Shown: positions 11,801 to 24,347 of the stretch, in pieces
How positions within the stretch are numbered: position 1 is the stretch's first letter
How the letters are laid out: each line of letters starts with the position of its first letter
Assembly: GCA_032821775.1 (NCBI GenBank)
Contig: JAVLRN010000003.1
Location: 3,410,001-3,474,000 of the forward strand
DNA from: Sanguinoderma infundibulare
Lineage: Eukaryota; Basidiomycota; Agaricomycetes; Polyporales; Polyporaceae
DNA: 64,000 nt
Direction: 5' to 3'
Notes under the pieces: generated by a model
Told to the model about the DNA's origin: nothing
The model's database searches: none
Seen by the model: the letters and a program-made list of their open reading frames with translations, nothing else
Program-made: the position numbers and the translations under genes

Positions 11801-12505
11801 GACGCGACAGACGCCGTCCCACATACCGAGGAAGCGACGGTGGGCGCGGAGGTGGCAGCGGACTTGCCATCCACGGAGCGGGAGGACACGCTGCCTGTGG
11901 ATGGTGATCCACAGCCTGACGAACCGGCAGTCGGGACCCTTTCGTACCCATCACCAGACCCGCCGCTTCCATCCCCTCCACAGGCATCAGGTCCGACGCC
12001 GTCTCCCAGTCCGACAGGCCAAGATGTGCAGGTGGCCACTGTCGAGGACAAGGAGGTCTCTGACGAAACGCAGCTAGCTCCCCTGGACCCTGAGGTGCTC
12101 CAAGATTTGTTGCTGCCAGCCCAAATCCCAACTTCGCCTGAAGCTGCCCCTCCAACAGAATCTCTCACTCAGCCTGCTCTCGAGGCCGTCACCGTCGATG
12201 GCGACGCCCCCATGGATGTCGATACGACTATCGTTGCGGAGCCTGCTGCTCCTGCAGAACTTCTAGATGCAGAAACTCGTGTCATGACGGAACCCGAGCT
12301 AACTCCCACTCCCCCTCCCCCTCCTCCTCCTCCTGCTCCGGCGCTACCCGAGACCCCAGTAGAGCTCCCGGATCGAGCACAATCGCCCCTCCCCAAACCG
12401 GCGACCCAAGTCGCTCCTCCTCAGCCCTATGCCGATGTGGAGATCGAGAGCGGGGACGAGGACGCGGAGGGCTCGATCGTCGACGAAGACGAACAATGTG
12501 CATGA
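8820..12505 (+). CDS. Large disordered coiled-coil protein, unknown function
   Basis: Four exons (8820-9113, 9219-9392, 9445-9501, 9554-12505), all in phase 0, give about 1158 aa. A second ATG at 8829 is an equally possible start. Residues about 70-220 form a coiled coil (ESELAAM, QAETIADLTFQRNMLLLQ, SRMSALETELARIR). The rest is low complexity: a DRDKDKDRDKKHRHR charged patch, Pro/Ala/Ser linkers, basic nuclear-signal-like stretches (KRRRTTGG, KPKGGRGRAKSK), an RG run of about a dozen residues, EV and DA repeats, a polyproline run and an acidic C-terminus. This suggests a nuclear, nucleic-acid-associated scaffold, which is inference. No catalytic domain is visible. It is divergent from the alpha/beta hydrolase gene. 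Confidence 0.75.
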
Positions 12506-13665
12506 CGAACCGACACGATACGTTCTCCATCAGATACACCGTACGTTCTCCATCACATGCATAGCGATCCACATACATATCCATCGCACCTCCCCTCTCT
12601 GTGCTTTGCTGTCCCTTCTTCCACGGTTGTATCGTCCAGGGCGTATGTTGCTGCTGTAGTCCCACGTCCGATCTGTTGTGCTATCGTCGACATCTAACTA
12701 TCCGCTCTTCCTGTACAGTGTTCTTGGTTTACGTGCATGCGCTGTGTGTACTTTGTTTCACTTCGTCATCGACCGTCCTCCTTGTGATCCGCGCAATGAA
12801 TCGCGACATGGAATATCCTGTATGTTGTTGTGCACTAGGGTTCACGTTGCTAACGAAGCATGTCTTGATATATTACAAGCAACGTCTTCCATGCAAGCCC
12901 TCCAAGCCGTCGAGCTCCAAGGCACCCACAGAGCCTGCATTGCGGTTAACGTGGCGCACAAAAGAAGCTAGATACGGGCACCGAATAAGACGTCCCATCT
13001 GTGCACCTCAGAGCAGCGCGAGAGGCAACATCGTTCGATCACTCACAACAATTTGCCCAAGCAAACGCAAAGTGTCACTCCACGCTGGGATCATGACAGG
13101 ATATTCTCGCATGAAATTCAGGACGGCAACGTATCATCTGGGGTCTCGAACCCCCAGCACGGTTGATTTACGCAGGCCGCGGCTACACCCTTTCTCTCGA
13201 CTTGATCAAAGGCTCTCGACGTAATGCTCCCCCGCCACTGCCGCGGTGCGATCCCTGTCCACTACAGTATACTGTCCCTGGTGGAAGTTAACCCAGAAGT
13301 GCGTGTATGAAGATCCCATCCTGAAGCGCACTTCGAACGGACTGCCAGGTCCGACACATCCGCAGCAGTGAGGCCCATGGTGGGCACGGGCGGGAGAGAA
13401 CTGGACATGTTATGTGAAGGGCACATACTGTACCGAACGCATTGATCTGACAGACCGTTGACCTTTAGGGTACCACTCTCGAAGACGCCCTTCCTGTACA
13501 ACCTCCAGTAGTTTTCGCATACGATGGGAACGATGGGGACCTGAGCCTGGATAACGGTATGGAACGCGCCCTTCTTGAAAGGGAAGCATATCTGGGTATG
13601 GGCACATCGAGCGCGTGCCCCTCCGGAAAGAACTAGAGGGACCAAGAGGGTTCTTATAGCACAAC
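12506..13665. other. Intergenic between convergent genes
   Basis: About 1.16 kb lies downstream of the coiled-coil gene and of the minus-strand epimerase. It should include both 3' UTRs. No protein-like frame is recognised. A T-arm-like motif at 13141-13160 was examined and rejected as a tRNA. Confidence 0.4.
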
Positions 13666-15250
13666 TCACAGCACAACGCTAAACGTGTAGACAGACTGCC
13701 AATAGTACTTCCGGTTGTGCTCCCCGCCGTAGATCTGGTCAACTGGCCACTCTGCTGCGAGTGCAAAGGATCTCGTCAAGAACGAGCGCCGGATGAGCGA
13801 CGAACGGAAACTTACGCTGGTTTATCCCGTCCGCCCAGGACTCCTGCTCGAGCGCGACACAGCTCTGGTCTCCGTATATCGCGTCCGGGTGAGCCGCGCC
13901 GCCGCCCTGTGAAGCCTTGCGAGGGATCTTGGCGAAGCCGATGCCTTCGCAGGCATAGACCTGGTTCGCCTGCTGATTCGTCGCAATATCCATCCTACGC
14001 ACGGCCGTAAGCACGACTATCCAAGCTCAGCGACAGAAGCAACCGTGCCCACATGATACCAGACTTCGGGCTGTATAGACTGCCCTTGTGCCTCAGTTGC
14101 GCATCTTGGTAGTCGAAGATCCAGTTATTGTCGTAGCCTGTGCATCCGGTGCCACACGCGTTCACCGCCTCGTCAATGCGCTCGCCGATGCGTGTGGGCT
14201 GACGGAAATCGAAGGGAGTGTTCTCGACGCTGAGGAGTCCTCCAGTGGAGACCTCGATGCCGTCCTGGGCCACGATTTGGTTCGCGTCGAGCTGGAGGAT
14301 ATGCGATCCATTACTACCAGCGACCGACCCTGTCGCCGCGGGATCCGACGCATTGTAATCACCCCAGCCTCTGAGAATGGGAACACGATCGTAGTCAGCG
14401 CATGTTGAGGTGCGTAGGGAGGATGGACGCACTCGAGGTTCCAATAGTTGTGGGTGCTCAGCATGATTGGCATCTCAGGTCTCGTTCCGTCCGCATCCAG
14501 GAGGACCTCGGAGTGGAACTCAATCGAGTACTTACCGCCGCTCATGAGGGAGTAGGTGACGTTCGTCTGCACCGCCCCGGGAAAGTTCATGAAACCATCA
14601 GGATCGAGAAGGGAGAACTGAATTGCGTTATTCGAAACCGAGCTCAAGTTCCACGGGCGGAAGTCGTAGCCTATCAGTGAAAGCATGTGATGTTAGGGAA
14701 GACACAGCGCAAGGTACAATTCACTCACCAATAGGGCCACCATGGAGGGCAGCGCGACCGCTCCCATCGTTCAAGGGAATGTTATACACGGTCACGGGAC
14801 GACCGTCGGCAGTCGCGGTCGTGGAATTGGTCGTATTGTAGGTCGGAGGGACTACATGTATGCGCGAACTTCCAAACTCAAAACACTGCTCGACGCACGA
14901 CGTACACTGCACTCACCCGAAAACGTGCCGTTTTTTATCCTCCCCGCATACCGACCCAACACCGATCCGAGCTCACCACGGAGAAGGGTGTACAGCGTCC
15001 TGTTGTCGAAACCCATGACCAGATCCCTCTCCACACCGTTCTTGTCTTCCACAAAAAGCTCGAGCAGCGCTGCTCCAAAAGGCATCCAACTGGCCCTGAT
15101 TTTGCCATCGGGAGACGCGAGGGTGTACTTTGTCAAGCTAGGGTCGGCCTCGTCCCGGACGAAACTCCGGTGCAGGCCATTGAAAGGATAAGAAAGAACG
15201 GAGGGGAGCAGCAATAAGAGCGCGAGTGCGGAATACTTGGAGCTGACCAT
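13666..15250 (-). CDS. Secreted aldose 1-epimerase (galactose mutarotase-like)
   Basis: Six exons (14917-15250, 14729-14851, 14433-14670, 14053-14370, 13816-13994, 13666-13754) are phase-consistent and give 426 aa. The protein starts with a strong signal peptide (ALALLLLLPSVLSYP). Family landmarks are a first His in LHGGP (about H148), the catalytic His in STHNYWNLE (about H226) and the catalytic Glu in SCVALEQE (about E387). It ends with EHNRKYYWQSVYTFSVVL, the usual last strand. It should interconvert alpha and beta anomers of hexoses outside the cell, or act on carbohydrate derivatives. Several NxS/T sequons fit secretion. It is about 80 residues longer than cytosolic mutarotases because of the signal and inserted loops. 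The donor of exon 4 (gtgggc) was chosen because it alone restores MDIATNQQ in frame. Confidence 0.9.
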
Positions 15251-16114
15251 CTTGATGGAAAGTGCGCAACAGCTCTCCGGTTTCGGAAGGACAGAGAGGC
15301 CGCCTGATACGACTCGTCCCGTTAGATATAGGCCAGCGGGCAGAGTGGTAGGATGACTGTACCTCGCCCTCGCGCTCATCGTGCACAATTACCGGCATCA
15401 TCTCGCGGTCACACCAGGACAACACCACGGTCAGGTACCACAGGTAGGAGACGCCGTTTCAGGCTTTGGTTTGTGAAGGATCGCAGCAATGAGCGTCCAC
15501 ATTACATATTCGCCACAAGGCCCTGGGAGTGCCACTATTTTTGAGTTCGGCGATCCGGCAAGTGCGGTTAGTCGCCATGCCATAGTACGGTATTGCGTGG
15601 ATTGCTTCGTGTTCACCACTACTAGCTCCCATAGCATGTCCAGATTGCCCGGATGGTGTAGTGCCCCATGAGAGGTGTTTGCTCCCGCGTCCTCAGGATT
15701 GACATCGAGTTGGAGAAGACCATAGCAACAGCGAGCATGCGGGCCCAGTGTAAGTAGTGATGGGAGGAGGAAAGCTGTAGGATGTTCGTGGGCGCCTGCA
15801 CACTTGGTTTCGGTGCTGAACAGGCTTGAACGACTCAGCACTAGTCTCAGAGTTCTATAGCTATTCACAGTAATGTTTCAAGCCACTACCCGGCCTGCAG
15901 TCATCATCATGTTTTCATTCTGTTTGCATTATGCAGTCATCTGCCCGAGCCCCGTACGAGATAACGAAACGGATCAATCACTAGTAATACAAGTTCACCC
16001 GGCAACCCGGTGGTGTGGACTACCGAAATAGTCCCAGCTACATAGGATATCAAAGAATTGCATGCACGATACAGCATCTATCCAGCAAACAGTCCCAATC
16101 CATCCGCGCTCTCT
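15251..16114. other. Intergenic, nothing recognised
   Basis: About 860 bases lie between two minus-strand secreted-enzyme genes. They should hold the epimerase promoter and the 3' flank of the lyase. No gene or repeat was seen. Confidence 0.4.
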
Positions 16115-19062
16115 TCAGAGCGTCTGAGTAACGCTCTTCCCCGCGTCTCCGCCTTGCGGCAAGTTCACGTCGAGTGTCCGCGCCTGGCCACCCTTCGTGA
16201 TCGAGAGGTGCACCGTCTGCAGACTCTGCGACGGGTCCGAGACAGTGACCGTGCCGTCGCTCACCTTGTACATCACCACCGCGTTCCCAGAGCTCTGGAC
16301 GGTGATCGCGTCCGACTGGCCCGAGGGCGTGAACGTCGCCGAGCCGCCGCTCGCGTCCCAGAAGACGAGCATGGCGGTCTGGTGCGCCTCGTCGAGCACG
16401 GCCGAGATGCTCTCGTCGTTCTGGATCGTCGTCAGGTTCGTCTGCGCGCTCTTCTTCGCGAAGTCGCCCTGGCTGACGGCGGGGTAGGCCGTGTACGCGA
16501 CGGGCACAGAGAGGCTCGGGCCCGAGCCGTGGACGAGCGACGCGGAGAAGAGATCGACGGACGGGGCGGCGAGCTTCGAGATCCCGATGAGCTGCCAATC
16601 TGCAGAGCGGGAGCCGACCTGGACGGAGAGCGACTGCTTGTCGAACGTGTAGCCGACGTTGTCGTGCCAGAGCGACGTCGCGTCGGAGATGTTTCCGCTC
16701 TGGGAGACCTCCTGGCCGTCGATGACGACCGCGCCATTGAGACGCTTCTGGTCGAGGACGGAGACGACGGGGTTGTTCTCGTCTGAGGTTGTTTTGGCGA
16801 CGGCGACCATGACGTGCTGGACGTCGTTGTCGAGGAAGAACCATGCCTTCTGGAAGCTCAGTGAACCGGTGGAGGGGTTCGTGTAGCGCATCGCCGCGGC
16901 GCCGATCTTGCCGTCAGACGCACCACCGACGAAGGACTCGGCGGACGAGAACTGGCTGCCATCGCAAAGGAGTGTTGTTGCCGCGTAGTTCGTCGTGGTA
17001 CCGGGGATGATGTTCCAGTCCCAAGCACCAGCGACGTCACCGTACTCGGCACCTGACAGGTAGGTGTACACAGTTCCGTCGGACAAATGGAAGCCGAAGG
17101 GCTGAAAACCGAGGGATGCGTCAGGACACGTCGAAGACATAAGTAGATTGGGTTACGCACGTTCTGGTTGTTAATGCACTCCGTGTTAAGCGTTCTTGAC
17201 GAGAACATCTTGAGCGTAGTGACGTAACCGTTGCCTCGCTGGACCTGTTGACCGGGCAGCAAATCAGATCCCATCTCCTAGCAGGAGAAAGACTGTGCGT
17301 CATACCATATAGTCATTGGCGTAGAACATACGGTTCCCCATGAGATTACCGACGTTTGCATTGTCGCCAGAGGCCGCGACGTTGCTCGCCGCATTCTGGA
17401 GGGTTGTAGAGCTCCATTCGTTTCCGAGCTGTTGGATCTGCGACATGTTGATGTTGATGCTGCCAGTTGCTCTGCGCGAAAGTATATCAGACATGCTCGA
17501 GACCGATATACAGGAGTTATGAACGTACTGATCGTCAGAGGTGGGGAAGCTAATCATCCGGTTCAAAACACTCTGCATCATGACGTTGAACATATGCTTT
17601 AAAATACGGTCAGAATATACTCACGAAATCCCAGTGGACGACGTTGGTCTCGGCGTTGCGGTACATCATCCACTGGTTTGCATCAACGAGGCTCTCGAAC
17701 GCCGCCTTGGAGGCTGCGCCGCTGTTGGAGCTAAGTGCAGAGTGTTTCGTACCGCCGGCGATAATCTCCAGAGCGAGTACATCGTTCGCGCTACAAGCGG
17801 ATCAGCTCAAATGCTTCCTAATTCCCTCCCGCCCATTTTCACTCACTAGTCCTTCCCGTAGTTGCCGTTGTACAGAATTCCGCCGTGCTGAGAGAAACTC
17901 CCATCGCCCTTGATACCGTCCGTCTTGACGGCGGTCTGGACGACGACCTCGTTGTGCGCCGCTGTGTACGCCACAGTAATCGCGCTGTCGTTGTTGGTCA
18001 ATAGCCCCATGTCGACGCTGATCTTGGCGATGTCGAGCGTGTTCGCGCCGGTCATCTTGCCGATTCCAGGAACGCCGTTCTGGAGGGTAGCGGCAGTGCG
18101 ACTGAGGATGTGTGTGCAGCTAGCCATCTGCGAGCTGCTGAGGGTATTCGCGCCAATGAGAAGGCAGCTCTCGCCGACAAGCGTCGGGACACCGATGGTC
18201 TATGGTTACGACACAAGTCATAAATGGAATTGGCAATACGGCAAGCGAATCTGACGGCGGGGCTTACATTCGAGAACCAGTTCGAGTTCCAGAGGCCGGA
18301 GCTGCTGCAATCGCATTTGCCACCAAGGCAATCCGCGACGGTAAAGTCGTTGCTGAACCAGAAGTCCATGGCACGCGAGGTCGCGTCGAGCAGCGAGGAG
18401 CTGTTCACGAACTGGTCTCCACCCTCAACACCTCCATGCCATGCTGCTGCCATGAGAGCTGCACGCGTCCTGTGAGTTTCCATTGCCCCATGCTGGTATG
18501 TTATAAGGACCTACCGATGCGCTGCCAGTGAAGCTCCGCTGGCCTGATCCCCAATGACCGTAAGCATGCAAAAATGATAGTGCGCGCCATATAGACTCAC
18601 CAGTTTGCCCTCTGCCCAGCACACCCAGCAGTATAGTTGACCTCAGAGGAAGGCCACTGGCCATTGCTCCCGAGGGACGAGATCCTACAAGGACAATCAA
18701 GTTCTCTGTTAATCCACCTCTTGGTCGATGCATGGCTGGACTTACCATGCGGAAATATCAGAAACACCTCCGACGGCGGGCGTAGAGACAACATTCTCCA
18801 AAATCAGGGGAATTCTGCGCTGCAGCATGGTTTGGATGGCGTCAGAGCCTGACAAAGGGGTCGACGGATCATTACGCCGGGAGTGTTCGTTGGGATTCGA
18901 TCCGGCAAGAGAATCCAAGTTGGTGTTTGTGTGGGAGGTACTAGGGAGAGTGAAAGCATTTGAGCCGAGTCCTCTGGGAATAGCAGCGCTGTAAACGCGT
19001 GGAATGAAAGTCGAGATCGCAATTCCCCAAGCAAGCACGAGCATCCAGAGCGTCATGACCAT
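16115..19062 (-). CDS. Polysaccharide lyase family 8 enzyme
   Basis: Ten exons (18746-19062, 18601-18684, 18511-18543, 18268-18469, 17847-18199, 17625-17790, 17529-17572, 17306-17471, 17161-17244, 16115-17101) give 811 aa. There is an N-terminal signal peptide (TLWMLVLAWGIAISTF). The alpha/alpha toroid carries AAAWHGGVEGGDQFVNS, then the catalytic Asn in NSNWFSNTIGVP (about N208) and the His/Tyr pair in SQHGGILYNGNYGKDY (about H317 and Y326). The nine-residue spacing matches chondroitin AC and hyaluronate lyases. The C-terminal beta domain contains GAWDWNIIPGTTT, a PL8 hallmark. The reaction is beta-elimination of uronate-containing polysaccharide; whether the substrate is hyaluronate, chondroitin, xanthan or a fungal polymer is not decidable here. 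The donor of exon 3 is uncertain: gtccttat keeps the frame, whereas the better-looking gtaggt six bases upstream does not. Confidence 0.9.
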
Positions 19063-20680
19063 AGCTACACAGCAGCTGAAGAACTTTCAAAGTGAGTGGA
19101 AGAAGCTGAGCGCAAGACAGCGAAAATAAACAAGAGAAGAAAACGGCCCGCCGTTTAGGCAGCGAACGAAACGAAAGAGAGAGAGAGAAATAGGAAGGAG
19201 AACGAAAAGAATAAGACGCGTGGAAGTCGCTAGGACATGCCGCTATATGCGATGGTCGGCGTCTTCTTTGTCACGGCCCGACCGTACTCCGACCGCACGG
19301 TAGCCATGACGAAATCAGCGGAGAACCTGATGAGCCGATTGCAAGTAGAGATGCCAAGGTTGCGCCTGCAGATATTTCGACAATTGATCAACGGCTATCC
19401 TCCAAGATCTGACATACGTGCAAGGCCAAGTGCTGCAATGGGAGAAACTCGAGTCCTTGATTAAGTTGAGTGCCTATGGTAGGTAAAGGAGGGTTGTTAT
19501 TAGTTAATTCGCTCGATTCCAAAGAGACAGCTCACCGAGCGAGGCCGACTTCAGCCGGGAAGAATGTATGTATCGCTGAAACTCGATGTCCCTCCACCAG
19601 AAACGCTGGTCGTGATGCGCAAATATTGCGTTCACAATGCTATGCAGTTACCAGTAACCAATAACAAAACGCGAGGCCACGGAGGGCAACGGCCGGGGTC
19701 TGGAACATCGAGTTCGCCCTGCAACCTCCGAATGATCTGCATCAGGGCGGACAAAGGTTATTCCGAACCCGAAACATATCGACCTGTAGATAGTGACGTC
19801 AATGATACCATTCCATCCCAAAGCCAAAGATCCCACGAACAGCTAAGAATCTGCACCGTACCAATCAGTTTGACAAAGCCCTCCGATCGCAGAAGCGGCA
19901 TGGTTGTTCCTGAGCAACTTCAAGCGGAGACGTGGCAGTCAACTAAGGAAGCGCGGTGTGTCAGTAATGAACATGGATGTGTAGCATGACCAGAGCATAC
20001 TTCGCTTTGATGGCAGACGTACAACGGGGGATAAGAACTGGTGTCGAGAGCCTGTGTCACGGACAACTCGAACTCAAGTTTGAGTTTATTTTTAAGTCGG
20101 CACAAAGACGGGAAATGCCGACGTGCCAGTGTAGTAGATCGCCTCTGCCATGCCGACTCATGCCAGTGGTTATAGTAACAGTAACGTTTATCCATCTTTT
20201 CGTTAGATTGCTAAGCGTAATTATGTCCTCGAACCCTTGTCCTGACAGACTGTACTTACAAGTTACTCGGCTGGCAGTACATCCAGGTCATCATAGTAAA
20301 ACCGGGCTAACAAGGTGTTATCTGTCGTTGAGAGCAATAGGCCCTTGAGCGACTCGTTGAGCAATTGGCGGGATAGTAGGGGAACGTAGTGCTGGCAGTT
20401 CTGGCAAGCGAACCATCATCCTGTTGCACGGGTGGACGAGTCCGTTATTGCAACCGCCGGCGCCTGTCATAACTCGACCTCGCGCTGCGTCTCCCCTAGC
20501 TAGGACGCATCAAGACGCGTCCTCTCTCTCTGTCATTATTGCACCGCGAACGGTGTCTCAAGCTCCAGTGCGACCACATACCGGTACCTTCCACTCCGCA
20601 TACGCTGGATAATTCTTGAAAACCTCTGAACAAACGAAAGTGTCCTGCTTCTCGACGAAACGACATCTCGCTCTATCTCA
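19063..20680. other. Intergenic, nothing recognised
   Basis: About 1.6 kb lies upstream of the PL8 gene and downstream of an F-box-like gene. A purine-rich gaaagagagagagaaa tract near 19170 may be part of the lyase promoter. No gene is recognised. Confidence 0.35.
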
Positions 20681-21608
20681 CTACCCTTGAATCCAGCATC
20701 CAGGACCACCTGCGATCCGATCCGACCACTGGCGCTCCACGATCGCACGACCAGCGAAGTCCTCCCGGGATATCTTCACTATAGTCAACGGACGTGTTGG
20801 ACGAGTGCCCAGCTGGGACATCACCCGATCCCAGTCTCGTCGAGGTGTAGTCCTCGCCGACAAGCCTGGAGGCGGCGGCTGCACCAAAACCTCTTTCAGT
20901 TCCGGGAACATCAGCGGCAAGCCCTTGAGCTCAGGTGCTGTCATAATAAACAGCATCGCGGTCAGCCTCCCACTTCATCGTTCAGGCTCAAGATATAAAC
21001 GCTTTACCTGCAATGTTTTCAAGCTGCGCGTTGAGAACGACGTTGTCGTCATCGATGAGCGAAACGCGGAGGTGCGTCACCCCAGGCGCACGCCTGGACC
21101 AAAGACGCAGGTCGGGTGCGCTGAGGATCCGCTTCTGGTATGTGGGGATGATGTGCAGTCGAGTGAGGTTCGGGAGATTAGGAAGGGGAGAGAGTGCCCC
21201 GAACTCGAGGCCAGTGCCGAGAATCGTGAGTTCCTGCAGCAACGGGAAGTCGGCACCGCTGACGTCGATATCCGGAAACCCTGGTCCCGACATGAGCAGA
21301 AGAGTGTGCAGTTCCGGTGCAACGAGTTTGCAGAGCTTGGAGGCATCATCGGCCGAGGCGATGCGCAGATGCCGTATGCGCGGGGTCGTGCGTCCCGAGA
21401 GCGCTACGCGCTCTGCGTGAAAGTGGGAAGAGAAGCGAGAGATTTGCGCAGTGGCGGACATTGTAAGCGACACGGAGTGAAAGCGAGTGGCGCGAGTCGC
21501 TTCCCGGATGTATTTCGATGTCAGGGACAAAGAACATCCCGTACGCCCGCTGTCGGTGCAAGCAAAGGTAGAGATCTTCTCCAGCAATTCGATGGCAAGG
21601 TTGTCCAT
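20681..21608 (-). CDS. F-box-like family protein A
   Basis: Two exons (21008-21608 and 20681-20937, phase 1) give 285 aa. The N-terminus MDNLAIELLEKISTFAC is an F-box-like helix pattern. It is followed by the expanded basidiomycete motif TDSGRTGCSLSLTSKYIR and RFHSVSL, then irregular leucine-rich segments (PRIRHLRIA, LTRLHI, GVTHLRVS). The C-terminus ends in QWSDRIAGGPGCW, a signature shared with three relatives in this window. F-box proteins usually choose substrates for SCF ubiquitin ligases; the target is unknown. It is the nearest paralog of the gene just upstream on the same strand. The start was chosen at MDNL because the relative begins MDSL at the same place. Confidence 0.75.
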
Positions 21609-22055
21609 GTTAAGTGTTCGACGGCCTGGAGAATAAGTCAGCAAGCAAGGCAACGGTCAGACGACATAGCTGGTGGGGAGACATACCAGAGCCGGGGGCG
21701 ATAACAGGAAGGCGCCAGGAGCAGGCCGCAGACACGAACTTTATGTAGTCGTGATACCTGCCAGTGCCCATCACGTCACGTCACATCAACGTTCGCGGTT
21801 CCGAATCCTAAATTCCAGGCACAATATTGTACAGGTCTGCATTGACTTAGCATGACTTGCGTGGTTGCAACGTTGAAGAAAGAGCTTCACGCTTCAAGAC
21901 AGCATAGCACGGGGGTGATGTCCAGCATCGAGGTACACAGTACACTCTTGCGTTCTACAAAACGAGGACAATCCGAGTCCTGAGTCAGAATCCAAGTCAT
22001 CCTTACGCCGAAACGACCCGTCTACGCCGCTCAACGCAGTGCACGTTCGCCGGCT
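21609..22055. other. Spacer between tandem F-box-like paralogs
   Basis: About 450 bases lie between the two same-strand paralogs. They should contain the promoter of copy A. Nothing else was seen. Confidence 0.4.
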
Positions 22056-23143
22056 CTATGAAGACGTCTCTCCCTCGACCGTGGTCGCTGTCGTCCAGCA
22101 CCCCGATCCACCCTCGATCCGATCCAACCACTCTCCCAGCGTGAGGTCCTCCAAGCCACCGTCTGAATTGGACACAAGCTTCGTCGGGCGAAGATCGAAT
22201 GGCTGCGTCGCGTTCCTGGTCAGCCAGCGGAGCTGCCATTCGTTGAAGCGCGGGCCCTGGGCTTCCCATGGGAACGCCGATCGGGTGACGCTGTAGGGCT
22301 GTACGATGAACTGCTTCAGACCGACGAAGACGATGGGCGCATCATCTGTGTTTCGAGGAAGTAAGTCGGTGAACACAAGTCAAAGCAAGGTGCACCGCAG
22401 AACTGACCTGACTCCGAATCCCGGTGGGCGACTCGCGCGACTTCGTCGTACATGTGTCCACGGTCGTCGGCCACACACAAGTGCGAGACCTTGGGGGCAC
22501 GCTCTGGCCATCGCCCCAAGCTGGTTGCAGTCGCGACGAGGTGCAGTCTGGCAAGGCGAGGGTACACGACCTTGTCCTTGGTGCGTGCATTTGAGAACGT
22601 CATGCCGCTCCCGACGACGGTGAGCTCACGCAACGCTGAGAACTCGCCGCATTCCGCCTCCGGGACGTTGAACGGAATCTCCGTCGTCCACCTGTACGCG
22701 TGGCCGGACTGTGCTAAACAAAGCGTCTCCAGCTCGGAGGCCACCGTTTGGAGCAGCAGTGACATGTTCGCAATGAAGGCGAGTCGGTCTTGGCTGTACT
22801 CCTCGGCTCGCTCCTCGACCTCCGTTGGACGTCGAACCCCTGGATACCGGTCGTAGTAAGAGTGCAGGAAGTCGTCCATGCCCATCCGAGGAGACGATAT
22901 GTAGAGGTGTCTGATCCTAGGCTTCAGAGGAGTGTCTATGGCACGCTCGACAGAGAAGAGGTCCAGGAAAGAGGCGAGTTGGGATGCAGAACCGGGGCGG
23001 AGAACGACGGAATGGAACCGAGTGGTGCGAGCCGCGTCTCGAATATGCTTTGACACCCGTGCCAGCGAGCAACCGGTGCGACCTCCATCAGTGCAGGAGA
23101 GCGTGAAGATGGCCTCTAGCAACTCGCCGGGGAGGCTATCCAT
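22056..23143 (-). CDS. F-box-like family protein B
   Basis: Two exons (22408-23143 and 22056-22345, phase 1) give 341 aa. MDSLPGELLEAIFTLSC is a clear F-box-like start, followed by TDGGRTGCSLARVSKHIRDA and TTRFHSVVL, residue for residue like protein A. The middle holds leucine-rich segments (PRIRHLYI, LRELTVVGSG, PRLARLHLV, KVSHLCV). The end has EWLDRIEGGSGCW, then a short tail. The intron sits in the same relative place and phase as in protein A, confirming common descent. Expected role: a substrate adaptor of an SCF-type ligase, inferred from the family. Confidence 0.77.
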
Positions 23144-24347
23144 CGAGGCGGAGGGTGGGAAAGGGTCTGCTCGACGGGAGCCTACGAACTTCGACTCTAT
23201 AAACAATTAAATCCGGCATCGTGCAATGGGCCGATCCTCACCTAACTGGCGACAAGCATCGTGGCATTTGTATAAGGCTGCCGCCTGCAACGCCGTTGCC
23301 GAAAATATGCACGCCCCTTGCTTGTGTACGTTGAAGCGACGGCCGAATGATATAGGGCGAAATCACCGGTCTCACGCACGCCTCATCACCGCCCGAGAGG
23401 CTCGGAAGTGAGCACGAGGCGAGTGGTGTGTCTGTCGCCAGAATTGCTAGAAGAAGCCGTCAAACAACCTTGATGATGCGGAGTACTAGTAAGTAGGGAT
23501 TACAACAACGGGGTCGTACCTCTTCATCAACATCGTTCCCCACAGTGCCAATGACTTCGAACAGAATATGCTTCAAGCGCGTTCGAACACTAACAACCGC
23601 CGGAGATGTCGCTCGCTTCAAGCTCCGGGGAGCCTAGCGGTTACTGACGAAGGGAAGGCGAGTACCGTATGACAGGAGACATTGTCCACCGACCACTCAC
23701 CCTCGACAGATAGCTCAGCGACCGTTCCCACCCAACATACTAGCCAATCCGAAGGGCATGTATATCACCATGCCGAACTCCTCGTTGAGATTTAGGTAAC
23801 GACAGATAAGCCTCGAGAACACGTTTTGTTGCAGCGTCAGAAAACTTCGAGGGTGCAAGCAAATTGAGTTTGCGGCAAGGCAGCCTTCGGTCGGTTCGCC
23901 GACGTGGTATGCAACAACCCAGGATGTTGTGGGAAATCGACTTTTTTTGACAAGCAGGTGAACGTAGATGATGGTGGAGGACAAGCAGCTTCCCCGCAAT
24001 CCCCATGGGCGTTCGTGTGTTTAGGTGGAAGCGCAATATATTGTCTTTATCTACTGTAATCCCCCAGTTACAACGAGTCATAGCAGGGCCGTAGTAGAAT
24101 AAAGAGGGGCGCTCGTGTGGTTATGGGAGAGTCTCGACGATTTAGCATCATGCACAAGTTGACGTCGACGACATCCGGTGAGGAGAAAGGCTACGGTCAA
24201 ATAGTGTCAGTGTGCATGCACGCATGTACATCTCGTCTCGTCATTTCGTGCGGTCTTACAGCGGCCAGACGTCCAAAGTCCAAAATCCAGATCATCCGAA
24301 GAAAGTCCCAAAGTCGAACGGATACCAATCAATCGTTATAACCCCCC
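23144..24347. other. Intergenic with a possible coding remnant
   Basis: About 1.2 kb separates F-box-like gene B and ATG22. On the minus strand, around 23717-23860, two short protein-like pieces lie in different frames (KFSDAATKRVLEAYL and LNEEFGMVIYMPFGLASML). They could be the last exons of an unrecognised or dead gene. I cannot name it and give it little weight. Confidence 0.25.

Noticed and set aside
13135..13235. Possible tRNA on the minus strand (ggttcgagacc B-box-like T arm)
   Set aside because: The T arm pairs only four of five bases and no acceptor or D stem pairs at the right distance, with or without an intron.
23717..23860. Possible relation of KFSDAATKR to KFSDAARKA in the hypothetical gene at 2 kb
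   Set aside because: The match is only six or seven residues and the surrounding sequence does not align.
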